From NCBI GenBank assembly GCA_017694885.1, contig JADIMH010000011.1, positions 1 through 61,353 on the forward strand: 61,353 bases of DNA, read 5' to 3'. Origin of the DNA: Candidatus Cryptobacteroides faecipullorum (GTDB lineage Bacteria > Bacteroidota > Bacteroidia > Bacteroidales > UBA932). The notes beneath the pieces were generated by a model. The model did no database searches, was not told the origin of the DNA, and worked only from the letters and a program-made list of their open reading frames with translations. The position numbers and the translations under genes were made by a program. How positions within the stretch are numbered: position 1 is the first letter of the stretch; the number at the start of each line of letters is the position of its first letter. Shown here piece by piece: positions 1-8,369 of the stretch.

Positions 1-912
1 TTCTGCTCGCATCTGGACACGGTGCCTCCGTATATTCCTCCGACAGTCTGGAAAGAGACTGCCGGAGGTGTCACGCAGGTAGAGGCCACTCCTGAAGCGT
101 TGGCACAAGCCATGGAATCAGGGTCCGACCTTATAATAAAAGGCCGCGGCAGCTGCGATGCCAAGGGACAGATATTCGCTATGTACTCCGCATGCAGACA
201 ACTTGAGGCGGAAGGCTGCACAGGTTTCGCGCTGCTTCTTCTCGCCGGGGAAGAGACAGGGTCTTTCGGAGCGAAGAGTTTCAGGACCACTCACCCCGGA
301 GGCAGAGTCGTGATAGTGGGAGAGCCTACGGACAACCGTATGGTATCCGCAAGCAAAGGCACCAAGTCGTTCCTGGTCACGATAAAAGGAAAGAGCTTCC
401 ACTCCGGTTACCCGCAGTACGGGGAAAGCGCCGTAGAGAAATTCGTAGACTTCATGAACAGGCTCAGGGACACGGAATTCCCGGAAGACCCGCTTCTGGG
501 ACAGACGACCTGGAATGTAGGGAAACTCTCCAGCGACAACCCGCAGAACATCCTCAGCCCGGAACTCTCTTTCCGGCTCTACTTCAGGACGACATTCGCC
601 AGCGACGGTGAGGTATGCCGGCTGATGGAAGCATGGAAGGCAGAGGACGTGCAGATCGAAGCTTTCGGAGGGGACACCCCGATGGGATACAAGATTCTGG
701 ACGAATTTGAAACCGCCACGGTATCATTCGGAAGTGATGCCCCGCAACTGACCAATTTCCAGGAGAAAATCCTCTGCGGCCCCGGCTCGATACTTGTAGC
801 GCATACTCCGCTTGAGTCAATAAGGCTCAGCGACATACGGCAGGCAGCCGACAACTATGTGAAAATGTTCAGGCTTCTGTCCTGCGGCACAGTGCCTGCT
901 CCGACAAAATAA
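1..912 (+). CDS. dapE: M20-family deacylase, probable succinyl-diaminopimelate desuccinylase (5'-truncated by window)
   Basis: Zinc-dependent amidohydrolase of the M20 family. In this operon it most likely removes succinate from N-succinyl-LL-diaminopimelate in the cytoplasm. The frame is already open at base 1, so the start codon lies upstream; 303 codons are visible. The first metal-ligand motif (SHLDTVPP) is at codons 3-10, the bridging Asp is in GRGSCDAKG, and the catalytic/ligand Glu pair is in GEETGSFG, all in the usual M20 order. Members such as ArgE and DapE are hard to tell apart by motif. The choice of DapE rests on the neighbours lysC-dapB-dapA-dapD-aminotransferase-dapF, which otherwise lack only this step. 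The stop codon lies 36 bp before lysC. ArgE-like activity remains the main alternative. Confidence 0.8.
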   Translation, partial: FCSHLDTVPPYIPPTVWKETAGGVTQVEATPEALAQAMESGSDLIIKGRGSCDAKGQIFAMYSACRQLEAEGCTGFALLLLAGEETGSFGAKSFRTTHPGGRVVIVGEPTDNRMVSASKGTKSFLVTIKGKSFHSGYPQYGESAVEKFVDFMNRLRDTEFPEDPLLGQTTWNVGKLSSDNPQNILSPELSFRLYFRTTFASDGEVCRLMEAWKAEDVQIEAFGGDTPMGYKILDEFETATVSFGSDAPQLTNFQEKILCGPGSILVAHTPLESIRLSDIRQAADNYVKMFRLLSCGTVPAPTK

Positions 913-948
913 GGAATGACATTGAATTAACGGAAAAAGAAACTTTAT

Positions 949-2316
949 ATGATCATCATGAAATTCGGCGGCACTTCAGTCGCCAACTGCGAAGCGATTA
1001 CACGTGCCATAGATATAATCAAAGGCAGGCTCGATGAAAAGCCGATAGTAGTGGTATCGGCTCTGTCCAAGGTCACCGATCTGCTTTACAAACTGTCCGA
1101 TGCTGCAGCGGCAAAGAACAGAATAGAAGTTGAAAACCTTCTCGAACAGCTGAGAACCAGACATATAGCCCTTGCCAACGAACTTATGGCAAACAACAGT
1201 GAACTCTGCCGAGCAGCATGTTCAAAAGTCAATGCCATCTGCGACAGCCTGTCGAACTTCGTAAGTGCCGTCTGTGCATTGGGAGAACTTTCCGACAGGA
1301 GCAAGGCAGTCATAATATCCAACGGAGAATATCTTTCATCCAACATCATCTGCTGCGCCCTGAATGCCCGCGGCATTGTCACCAGCTATATCGATGCCAG
1401 AAGCATCATCATCACATCCAAGGATTTTCTCAAGGGAGAGCCTGTAAATGAAGAAATAATCAGACGCACGCCGGAAATCGTAAGCGATGCGTTCAACGGC
1501 GCGGATACCGTTATCACGCAAGGATTCGTATCGGCCACTCCGGACGGGGAGCCTACCGTACTGGGGCGCGGAGGCTCGGATTACTCCGCTTCGCTCATAG
1601 GCATGGCCGTAGATGCAAAGCGCATAGAAATCTGGACTGATGTGGACGGAGTGCGCACGGCAGACCCGAGAAGGGTAAAGAACACCAAATGCCTTGACAA
1701 GATATCTTTCGAAGAAGCGGCGGAAATGGCCCATTTCGGAGCTAAAGTCCTCCATCCTCTCACCATCGAGCCGGCAGTAAAGAAAAACATACCTCTTTTC
1801 GTCCTCAACTCCATGAATCCTGAAGGGAAAGGCACGGCTATCCTCCAGAGTTCTTTCATAGAAGACGGTGTCAAATCCATTTCATGCAAAGAGAACATAA
1901 ACGTAATCAATATCTTCTCTACCAAGATGATCAACGTATCCGGCTTCCTGAAGAAAGTATTCGAGATATTTAGCGAAAACAAGGTGTCCGTCGATCTCAT
2001 AAGCACATCGGAGGCAAACATCTCGGTAACTGTGGATTCCGGTCAGAATATAGACAAGGTCGTGAAACAGCTTTCCGAATTTGCCGATGTAATCGTAGAC
2101 AACGACAAATCCCAGATTTCGGTCATAGGAAAGAACATAATAAACCTCAACGGCATGCTCAAGAATACATTCGCTCCGCTGAGAGACTGCAAGATCTACA
2201 TGATTTCACAAGGTGCGTCCTATGTCAACATAAGCTTCGTCGTAGACAGATCCGTCCTGAACCCGGTCATGCAGGAAATACACCATTACCTCTTCGAGAC
2301 CGAGCCGGGAAAATAG
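949..2316 (+). CDS. lysC: Aspartate kinase (monofunctional, lysine-pathway type)
   Basis: Phosphorylates L-aspartate, the first committed step towards lysine, DAP, threonine and methionine. The 455-residue protein begins with the kinase signature KFGGTSVAN and contains the conserved GRGGSDYSAS loop at about residues 206-215. The C-terminal part (about 300 onward) has the two-ACT-domain layout with SVDLIST and a final QISVIGKNI-like repeat, so feedback inhibition, most likely by lysine, is expected. It is not fused to homoserine dehydrogenase. Two ATGs are possible (949 and 958); the second gives MKFGGTS, the commonest N-terminus in the family. It is the second gene of a compact DAP operon, and dapB starts 26 bp after its stop. 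Confidence 0.95.
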   Translation: MIIMKFGGTSVANCEAITRAIDIIKGRLDEKPIVVVSALSKVTDLLYKLSDAAAAKNRIEVENLLEQLRTRHIALANELMANNSELCRAACSKVNAICDSLSNFVSAVCALGELSDRSKAVIISNGEYLSSNIICCALNARGIVTSYIDARSIIITSKDFLKGEPVNEEIIRRTPEIVSDAFNGADTVITQGFVSATPDGEPTVLGRGGSDYSASLIGMAVDAKRIEIWTDVDGVRTADPRRVKNTKCLDKISFEEAAEMAHFGAKVLHPLTIEPAVKKNIPLFVLNSMNPEGKGTAILQSSFIEDGVKSISCKENINVINIFSTKMINVSGFLKKVFEIFSENKVSVDLISTSEANISVTVDSGQNIDKVVKQLSEFADVIVDNDKSQISVIGKNIINLNGMLKNTFAPLRDCKIYMISQGASYVNISFVVDRSVLNPVMQEIHHYLFETEPGK

Positions 2317-2342
2317 CTGCCATACTGTAAAAACGGGAAACA

Positions 2343-3026
2343 ATGAGCAATATCAAAATAGCAATCAGCGGATACGGGAAAATGGGCCATATGGTCGAAA
2401 GGATTCTCGCGGAAAAAGGCATTGAATGTTCCGGCAAAAGCGAGGACATCAAGACATTCGACCCGAAGACGGCAAAGGAAAGCGTCTGCATAGACTTCAC
2501 CACGCCTGCAGCCATCCATGAAAACTACAGGTTTCTGGCAGAGAACTTCAAGGCTGTCGTAATCGGCACCACCGGATGGAACGACATCAAGGATGAAGTG
2601 GTTTCCTATTTCGTCAAATGCGGAACCCCCATGATATACGCATCCAACTTCTCCATCGGCGTAAACATATTCTTCGCAGTTACTGACTTCATCTCGAAAA
2701 TGATGTCGCAGACAGGAGGCTACAGCCCGTATATCGTAGAAAAACACCATTGCCACAAGCTCGATGCACCGAGCGGCACTGCAAAATCGCTTGCGGAAAT
2801 CATAGACGGGAATATGGGGACAGCTACGGACATCCAGTCGGTACGCTGCGGAGAAATACCGGGTATCCACACCATTGGATTCGAAGGGACAAACGACAGG
2901 ATCACACTCACTCATGAAGCGTTTTCCAGAGAAGGTTTCGCGGCCGGAGCCGTAGAAGCGGCTCTCAGGACGGAAGGGCTTGAAGGAGTGCACGATTTCC
3001 ATGATATTATTTTCAAATCCATATAG
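2343..3026 (+). CDS. dapB: 4-hydroxy-tetrahydrodipicolinate reductase
   Basis: Reduces the product of DapA to tetrahydrodipicolinate with NAD(P)H. At 227 residues it is at the short end of the family. The N-terminal Rossmann motif is compact (ISGYGKMGHMV). The catalytic signature EKHHCHKLDAPSGTA (about residues 130-144) supplies the His general acid/base and the Lys. The protein starts at ATG 2343, just after lysC, and ends 14 bp before dapA, so co-translation in one mRNA is likely. Some residues between the Rossmann and substrate domains are missing compared with longer homologues. This shortened form is common in Bacteroidota and need not mean loss of function. Confidence 0.95.
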   Translation: MSNIKIAISGYGKMGHMVERILAEKGIECSGKSEDIKTFDPKTAKESVCIDFTTPAAIHENYRFLAENFKAVVIGTTGWNDIKDEVVSYFVKCGTPMIYASNFSIGVNIFFAVTDFISKMMSQTGGYSPYIVEKHHCHKLDAPSGTAKSLAEIIDGNMGTATDIQSVRCGEIPGIHTIGFEGTNDRITLTHEAFSREGFAAGAVEAALRTEGLEGVHDFHDIIFKSI

Positions 3027-3040
3027 GAGCATCTTGCATT

Positions 3041-3922
3041 ATGAAAAGCATTAGATTCAGAGGGTGCGGCACTGCGCTTATAACCCCGTTCAGGAATGGA
3101 GAGGTGGATTACGATGCTTATGTGAAGCTGCTGGAAAGACAGACAGAAGCAGGGATTCACTTTCTCGTGCCTCTCGGGACCACAGGGGAAACCCCTTGTC
3201 TGGACGAGCAGGAAAGGATAAGGATACTCGAATTGACCAAAGAGCACTGCGAAGGGAGAAAAGTGATAGTCGGAGGAGGGACGAACTCTCTGGTCCAGAC
3301 CATAAAAAGCATAAGGTTGCTGGAGCCGTACGGTGCAGACGCCTTCCTGATAGTCGTCCCGTATTACAACAAGCCTACCCAGCAGGGCATCTATGAGTAT
3401 TTCAAGGCCGTAGCAGAATCGACCGACAAGCCGCTGGTATTATATAACGTGCCAGGACGCACGGGAACGAACATGCAGGCGGAAACCACCCTCCGGCTGG
3501 CCGAAATCGACAACATTGCAGCTGTCAAGGAAGCATCTGGCAATTACGCACAGATATCCGAGATCATCAGGAACGCACCGGAAGGATTCTCGGTCCTGAG
3601 CGGGAACGATGACGAAACCCTTTCACTGATGGCCACAGGAGCCGACGGCATCATAAGCGTAGCATCGAATGTTGCTCCGAGGCTGATGGTAGAACTGGCG
3701 GAAGCATTGCTGGACAATGACATAGTCAAAGCCCGCGGACTGCATCACCGACTCACTCCCCTTTTCAGGAACTGCTTCATAGAAAGCAACCCCATTCCTG
3801 CAAAGGCAGCGCTGGCCGCAATGGGACTTATAAGCAACGAGCTCCGTCTCCCCCTTATCCCTGCAACAGAAAGGACCTGTACCATTATGCAGAAGACAGC
3901 AGCCGACTTGGGACTTTTATAA
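3041..3922 (+). CDS. dapA: 4-hydroxy-tetrahydrodipicolinate synthase
   Basis: Condenses pyruvate with aspartate semialdehyde on a TIM barrel through a Schiff base. The 293-residue length is normal. Visible signatures are the LVPLGTTGE motif near residue 40, the active-site Tyr at about 135 (LYNVPGRTG) and the Schiff-base Lys at about 163 (VKEASGN). These positions match the well-studied enterobacterial enzyme almost exactly. The ATG at 3041 lies 14 bp after dapB, and dapD begins 15 bp after its stop. The gene is in the expected place in the pathway operon and no defect is visible. Confidence 0.97.
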   Translation: MKSIRFRGCGTALITPFRNGEVDYDAYVKLLERQTEAGIHFLVPLGTTGETPCLDEQERIRILELTKEHCEGRKVIVGGGTNSLVQTIKSIRLLEPYGADAFLIVVPYYNKPTQQGIYEYFKAVAESTDKPLVLYNVPGRTGTNMQAETTLRLAEIDNIAAVKEASGNYAQISEIIRNAPEGFSVLSGNDDETLSLMATGADGIISVASNVAPRLMVELAEALLDNDIVKARGLHHRLTPLFRNCFIESNPIPAKAALAAMGLISNELRLPLIPATERTCTIMQKTAADLGLL

Positions 3923-3937
3923 CCAATCCTGAAAGAC

Positions 3938-4714
3938 ATGAACCCAGAACTCGAAAAATTCTACGAAGTCTGCTCGGCCCTTGAAAAAGGAGAAATCCGC
4001 GTAGCCGAACGGATAGACGGGCAGTGGATAGTCAATGCCTGGATAAAGGAAGTGATACTTAGCGGTTTCCGCTATGGCAAGATGACAGACATGTCCCAGG
4101 GGGAATTCTCCTTCTTCGACAAGGACACCATTCCGGCCCGTAAAATCACCCTTGAGGATAAAGTCAGGATAGTTCCCGGCGGAAGTTCCATCCGCCGCGG
4201 CGCATATCTGGCCCCTTCTGTGATCGTCATGCCTCCGTCATACATAAATATCGGGGCATATGTCGATTCCGACACCATGATCGACTCGCATGCCCTGGTA
4301 GGATCATGCGCTCAGGTCGGGAAACATGTCCATCTTTCCGCCGCATCACAGCTCGGAGGTGTGCTCGAACCGATAGGGGCTCTTCCCGTAATCATTGAAG
4401 ACAACGTATTCATCGGAGGAAACTGCGGAATATACGAAGGGACCATTGTAAAAAAGAACGCAGTCATAGGAACAGGAGTAATAATCAATTCATCTACAGC
4501 TATTTTCGATGCCACTACCGGAGAATTCATAAAAGCAGACAAGAACGGACAGATGATCGTTCCCGAAGGTGCCGTAGTCGTAGCCGGCAGCAGGCCCGTT
4601 TCAAAAGGCCCCGGAGCCGACAAGGGAATACACCTTTACACGCCTGTAATAGTGAAATACAGGGACAGCAAGACCGACAGCTCGGTCACACTGGAGTCTG
4701 TCCTGAGGGACTGA
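3938..4714 (+). CDS. dapD: Tetrahydrodipicolinate N-succinyltransferase
   Basis: Transfers succinyl from succinyl-CoA to tetrahydrodipicolinate, committing the pathway to the succinylase branch. The 258-residue protein has a short alpha-helical N-terminal domain followed by a left-handed beta-helix of hexapeptide repeats. The segment from about residue 85 to 200 shows the isoleucine/valine-every-six pattern and the glycine-rich IEDNVFIGGNCGIYEG stretch. It matches the DapD trimer family rather than the acetyltransferase DapH. Its presence together with the M20 protein and the aminotransferase marks the succinylase route. The 226-bp gap after it contains a large inverted repeat and is the only real spacer in this operon. 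Confidence 0.93.
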   Translation: MNPELEKFYEVCSALEKGEIRVAERIDGQWIVNAWIKEVILSGFRYGKMTDMSQGEFSFFDKDTIPARKITLEDKVRIVPGGSSIRRGAYLAPSVIVMPPSYINIGAYVDSDTMIDSHALVGSCAQVGKHVHLSAASQLGGVLEPIGALPVIIEDNVFIGGNCGIYEGTIVKKNAVIGTGVIINSSTAIFDATTGEFIKADKNGQMIVPEGAVVVAGSRPVSKGPGADKGIHLYTPVIVKYRDSKTDSSVTLESVLRD

Positions 4715-4730
4715 CTCCAATGGAGGGCAA

Positions 4731-4835
4731 CTCAAAAGGGTACTTTCGTCGTTACGCTTGATTCGAAAATCCTCATGTACGACAGTACACTGCGGTTTTC
4801 TCATCTGCGCAAGCCTTGAAATTCCTCCTTTTGAG
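4731..4835. repeat. 105-bp imperfect inverted repeat in the dapD-aminotransferase gap
   Basis: The outer arms CTCAAAAGG (4731-4739) and CCTTTTGAG (4827-4835) are perfect complements. Inner segments pair too, including GAAAA (4764-4768) with TTTTC (4796-4800) and GTAC (4777-4780) with GTAC (4785-4788). All are centred on about 4783, so the whole 105 bp can fold into one long imperfect hairpin. The bases after it (4840-4918) add small GC-rich hairpins, including GGCCCTGAAGGGCC at about 4902-4915. The form suggests a dispersed intergenic palindromic element (REP-like) or an mRNA-processing structure. It does not look like a simple terminator, because no T-tract follows it. Confidence 0.7.
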
Positions 4836-4940
4836 TCGTCCTCCCTGTCCACCCCCAGTCGCTGACGCGACAGCCCCCTGGGGCATGCGGCTCCGCTGCG
4901 GCCCTGAAGGGCCCTATTAATATAAAAAACACAGAAGCAA

Positions 4941-6170
4941 ATGCCATACTCTGACCTTTTTTCTTCCGATACCGGGTCGTTCTTCCGCTCCCCGGTCCGC
5001 GACATATTCAAGAAAGTAGACCTGAACTCCATATACTCATTTGCCGGAGGCTATCCCAGCGCGGAGACTTTCCCGCTGGATACATTCCGCGGCATAATGT
5101 CGGAAGTAGTGGAAAGATACAAGGGGCAGGCTTTCCAGTACGGGGCGACACAGGGAGTCACGGAACTCAGGAAAGCCCTTTCCGACAGATATGGAGTTCC
5201 CTTAGACAGAATCCAGATCACATCCTCTTCGCAGCAGGGCATAGACGTATGCACACGCATCATGACAGATCCGGGGGATGTCATCCTCACATCGAACCCT
5301 TCATATCTCGGCGCGCTTCAGTCATTCAGATCATACAGGGCCGACATACGCGGCGTAACCCATGAAAATGACCCGGACCGTTTCCGTAGAGCCTATGCAG
5401 ACACGATAGAAAAGGCATTGGCCGAAGGCAAAAAGATAAAGTTCCTGTATATGATTCCGGATTTCCAGAATCCGTCAGGAGAGACACTGACCCTGGAAGA
5501 AAGGAAGATTCTCATCGGACTTGCCAGGGAATACGGGTTCGTGATAGTGGAAGACAGCCCGTACAGGGAACTCCGGTACAGTGGAGAACAGGTTCCTACA
5601 ATGTATTCCCTCGACCCGGACAGGGTCCTGCATCTGGGATCTTTTTCCAAGATCATGGCGCCGGGATTCCGCCTCGGATGGATATTCGCCCATCCGGAGT
5701 TGCTTGACAAGATTTACGTGTGCAAACAGTCGCTCGATCTCTGCCCTCCGGTCTTCGACCAGTATGTCGCCGCTGAATTCCTTTCATCGGGACTCCTTGA
5801 CCGTAATCTGGAAAAGAGCATCCAGCTATATAAGGAAAAACGCGACCTGATGCTCGGAATACTCGAGAAGAACATGCCGTCAACCGTCCGGTGGACACAT
5901 CCGGAAGGAGGTCTGTTTCTGTTCCTGACGTTGCCGGAGACTTTCGACTCAGTAAAATTCTATGACACGGCTCTCGGCAATGGAGTGGCATATGTCGCCG
6001 GTGCATTCTTCAACACGGAATGGATCAGCGGGCGCCGTTGCCCCGGAAAAGACGGGCTGAATACGATGAGGCTGAATTTCTCGTTCATGAGCAAAGAAAA
6101 AATCCGGGAAGGCATAGTCCTGCTGGCAGGGCTGCTGAAGGAAAACCTTGACGACAATGAAACTGTATAA
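4941..6170 (+). CDS. PLP-dependent class I/II aminotransferase, candidate N-succinyl-DAP aminotransferase
   Basis: A 409-residue fold-type-I aminotransferase of the group resembling 2-aminoadipate/LysN enzymes and the catalytic half of MocR regulators, without the DNA-binding domain. The PLP-binding Lys is about residue 237 in HLGSFSKIMAPGFRLGW. The preceding Asn/Asp/Tyr pocket is seen in DFQNPSGETL and VEDSPYREL. All other succinylase-pathway genes surround it and no other aminotransferase is in the operon. The most economical inference is that it makes N-succinyl-LL-DAP from N-succinyl-2-amino-6-ketopimelate, the DapC role. Substrate range in this family is broad, so the family call is firmer than the specific role. 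Its 3' end overlaps dapF by 14 bp. Confidence 0.85.
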   Translation: MPYSDLFSSDTGSFFRSPVRDIFKKVDLNSIYSFAGGYPSAETFPLDTFRGIMSEVVERYKGQAFQYGATQGVTELRKALSDRYGVPLDRIQITSSSQQGIDVCTRIMTDPGDVILTSNPSYLGALQSFRSYRADIRGVTHENDPDRFRRAYADTIEKALAEGKKIKFLYMIPDFQNPSGETLTLEERKILIGLAREYGFVIVEDSPYRELRYSGEQVPTMYSLDPDRVLHLGSFSKIMAPGFRLGWIFAHPELLDKIYVCKQSLDLCPPVFDQYVAAEFLSSGLLDRNLEKSIQLYKEKRDLMLGILEKNMPSTVRWTHPEGGLFLFLTLPETFDSVKFYDTALGNGVAYVAGAFFNTEWISGRRCPGKDGLNTMRLNFSFMSKEKIREGIVLLAGLLKENLDDNETV

Positions 6171-6954
6171 ATATCAGGGTGCCGGAAATGATTTTCTCCT
6201 GGCGGACAACCGGACGGGAGAAATATCCGTCACGACCGGCGGGATAACGAGTCTGTGCGACAGACACTACGGTATCGGAGCCGACGGACTCATGCTGCTT
6301 GAAAACAGCGGCAGGTACGATTTCCGCATGACATACTTCAACTCCGACGGCTCTGGAGGAATGATGTGCGGAAACGGCGGCAGGTGTATCGTGGCTTTTG
6401 CCTGTGATATGGGAATCAGGCATTTCGACTTCGAGGCCGCAGACGGTTTCCATACTGCGGAAATTCTTGAAAATGAGGGCAACAGGAAAATTGTCCGACT
6501 GAAAATGAAAAATGTTTCCACAGTGAAGCAAGAAAATGAAGATTCCTGGTTTATAGATACGGGCACCCGGCATCATGTCCGGTTCGTAAAGAATCTGGAA
6601 AGCTATGATGTCCTGAAGAACGGCAGGGAAATCCGATACAGGGAAGAATACGGACCTGTAGGGGTAAATGCAAATTTCGCGGAAACGGATCCGGAAACGG
6701 GGATTCTCCATGTCAGGACATATGAGAAAGGCGTTGAAAACGAAACCTTCGCCTGCGGCACAGGAATAACAGCTTCGGCAATAGCCGCCTATCTCATGAA
6801 TCCCGGGGCATGGACGGAAGGCACAGGCAATGTCCATGTACCGGTAAAAGCGCTTCGGGATACTCTTGCGGTTGATTTCAGGCCTCAGGAACGGGGCTTT
6901 GCGGATGTATGGCTGACAGGACCTGCAGTGAAGGTTGCCGAAATAATATTGTAA
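6157..6954 (+). CDS. dapF: Diaminopimelate epimerase
   Basis: Interconverts LL- and meso-DAP without a cofactor using two cysteines. Both catalytic motifs are present: MMCGNGGRC, and FACGTGITAS near residue 195-205. The protein also opens with KYQGAGNDF, the family N-terminus. The ATG at 6157 (MKLYKYQG) is preferred over an in-frame TTG at 6148 because it gives that N-terminus. It overlaps the end of the aminotransferase gene by 14 bp, which suggests translational coupling. At 265 residues it is of normal length. It is the last gene of the DAP operon; the following lipoprotein is 43 bp away. Confidence 0.95.
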   Translation: MKLYKYQGAGNDFLLADNRTGEISVTTGGITSLCDRHYGIGADGLMLLENSGRYDFRMTYFNSDGSGGMMCGNGGRCIVAFACDMGIRHFDFEAADGFHTAEILENEGNRKIVRLKMKNVSTVKQENEDSWFIDTGTRHHVRFVKNLESYDVLKNGREIRYREEYGPVGVNANFAETDPETGILHVRTYEKGVENETFACGTGITASAIAAYLMNPGAWTEGTGNVHVPVKALRDTLAVDFRPQERGFADVWLTGPAVKVAEIIL

Positions 6955-6997
6955 TATCAAATTTCACTATATTCGTACAATTTTTAAATTTAAAGAC

Positions 6998-7837
6998 ATG
7001 ACGAAAAAAGTATTGGCATGCGCATCTCTGCTCTGTGTCCTTACATCGTGCCTGAAGGACACGGGCACCGAGGCGAATTACACTCTCGTTGATAACGGGA
7101 ACTACTCGAATGCATCGGATTTCTTTGAAAACGGAGCGACGGTCTTCATTTTCCCCGAGCCTGAGGAAGGTGATGAAAGCGCCTTTGTTTCCCAGAATAC
7201 CATAGTCTATTTCAGTAAATCCAGCAGCGGGACATTGTTCGGCGGGTTTGCCCTTTCCAGACAGGAATGGACAGCACCCGAGCCTGATGACTCCGATGAT
7301 CCGGAATCAGACGGGAGCGAAACCGAGACCGTTACCGCCCCTGAGCCATACAGCGTATACGGGAAATCCTCCGGTACGCCCAACACTTTCTTTTATTTCC
7401 GCCAGACCCAGACAATGCCTGAACACGATATGGCATTCGCTGCCTCAAATGTCGGCACTTGCACGCCTGCAGGCGTAATGGTATGCAACAGCGCCCCTAC
7501 GGTCAGGAAAATCCGCGGAGAAAACGTCAGTGAAGATGTATTCAACCTTAATGGAGACTATATACTTACCGCAACCGGATATCTCAACGGGCAGAAGACA
7601 GGATCGGCAACTTTCCTCCTTGCGGGAAAAGGTAAAAGCAAAGTTCCCGCAACCGAAGAAAACCCTCAGAGAGACTCTATCGTAACCTCATGGAGTCCTT
7701 TCGACCTGAGCAAACTCGGACAGATAGACTATATCGATTTCGACCTGTCCTTCTCAAACAGTGAAGACGAAAGGCTTCTGGATTATACCGATGTCTGTCT
7801 GGACAACTTTACGGCAAGTATCCATCTCAAGTTCTGA
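6998..7837 (+). CDS. Lipoprotein of unrecognised family
   Basis: A 279-residue secreted protein with a clear lipoprotein signal: MTKK, a hydrophobic stretch, and the lipobox LTSC with Cys at about residue 18. The mature part is acidic, with an Asp/Glu/Pro-rich linker around residues 90-115. It ends in a beta-rich segment (IDFDLSFSNS, TDVCLDNFTASIHLKF). That last part loosely recalls Bacteroidota lipoproteins of the DUF4465 kind, but the resemblance is not good enough to assign. It may be a surface or periplasmic anchor protein. It has its own intrinsic terminator (7865-7899), which lies inside the 3' end of the convergent rimM gene. Confidence 0.75.
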   Translation: MTKKVLACASLLCVLTSCLKDTGTEANYTLVDNGNYSNASDFFENGATVFIFPEPEEGDESAFVSQNTIVYFSKSSSGTLFGGFALSRQEWTAPEPDDSDDPESDGSETETVTAPEPYSVYGKSSGTPNTFFYFRQTQTMPEHDMAFAASNVGTCTPAGVMVCNSAPTVRKIRGENVSEDVFNLNGDYILTATGYLNGQKTGSATFLLAGKGKSKVPATEENPQRDSIVTSWSPFDLSKLGQIDYIDFDLSFSNSEDERLLDYTDVCLDNFTASIHLKF

Positions 7838-7852
7838 CAGTCAAGGAACCGA

Positions 7853-8365
7853 CTATATCAGACCGGCAGGAATCGACATTGTCAGTTCCTGCCTTTTTTC
7901 GTCGATGGAAACTATAAGATCCTCGTGAAGGGGGACGATAACATTATTGCCTCCGGATGAAGCGGCAAGCGTCACTTCCAGACAGGGATTTCCGGGAATA
8001 TCGAGGAAACCTGCTATCATGCCGACTTCACGTTCATCGCTGTCAAGCAGTTTCCAGCCTTCCAGAACAGAGAAGTCTTCTACGGTATCCGTATCCAGGC
8101 CCGCAGCTTCCGCATATACCCCCTGGCCAGTCACCTCCATGGCATCGTCAAAGCCGTGTATGCCTGTCAGTCTGACTATCGCCTTGCTCTGGCCTTTCTT
8201 CCGGAATGATTCGATAAAAAAAGGAACCGGCAGTCCATCGAAATAGATGAACACCGGTTCTTCAACGTTGATATCTTCAGGAGCGATGTCACGGAAACCT
8301 AAGACAAGTTCCCCATCGGTATCGTTGGATTTCAGGACCTGGGCTATCTTCTGCAGATCATGCAT
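7853..8365 (-). CDS. rimM: Ribosome maturation factor RimM
   Basis: Assists late maturation of the 30S subunit head through S19. The 170-residue protein shows the N-terminal RimM beta-barrel (NDTDGELVLGF) and the C-terminal PRC-barrel (SVLEGWKLLDSDEREVG then GNNVIVPLHEDLI). The ATG at 8365 (MHDLQKIAQV) is chosen. An open frame continues upstream to 8497, but it overlaps the rpsP tail in another frame and encodes an implausible Arg-rich peptide. The start lies 4 bp after the rpsP stop, the usual S16-RimM pairing. Its last codons carry, antisense, the terminator of the neighbouring lipoprotein gene. Confidence 0.92.
   Translation of the reverse strand: MHDLQKIAQVLKSNDTDGELVLGFRDIAPEDINVEEPVFIYFDGLPVPFFIESFRKKGQSKAIVRLTGIHGFDDAMEVTGQGVYAEAAGLDTDTVEDFSVLEGWKLLDSDEREVGMIAGFLDIPGNPCLEVTLAASSGGNNVIVPLHEDLIVSIDEKRQELTMSIPAGLI
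7865..7899 (+). terminator. Intrinsic terminator of the lipoprotein gene, inside antisense rimM
   Basis: GGCAGGAA (7865-7872) pairs with TTCCTGCC (7886-7893) and is followed by six T on the plus strand. The hairpin lies 28 bp after the lipoprotein stop and within the last codons of rimM on the other strand. Confidence 0.75.
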
Positions 8366-8369
8366 AAGA

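Noticed and set aside
1..948. Lysine riboswitch of the DAP operon
   Set aside because: The operon start is outside the window, and nothing between the M20 gene and lysC (36 bp) could hold one.
4601..5032. Minus-strand frame over the dapD-aminotransferase gap
   Set aside because: It reads through the palindrome and lacks similarity; the DNA structure explains the open frame.
6085..6960. 291-codon minus-strand frame opposite dapF
   Set aside because: Shadow of dapF, whose catalytic cysteines are all present.
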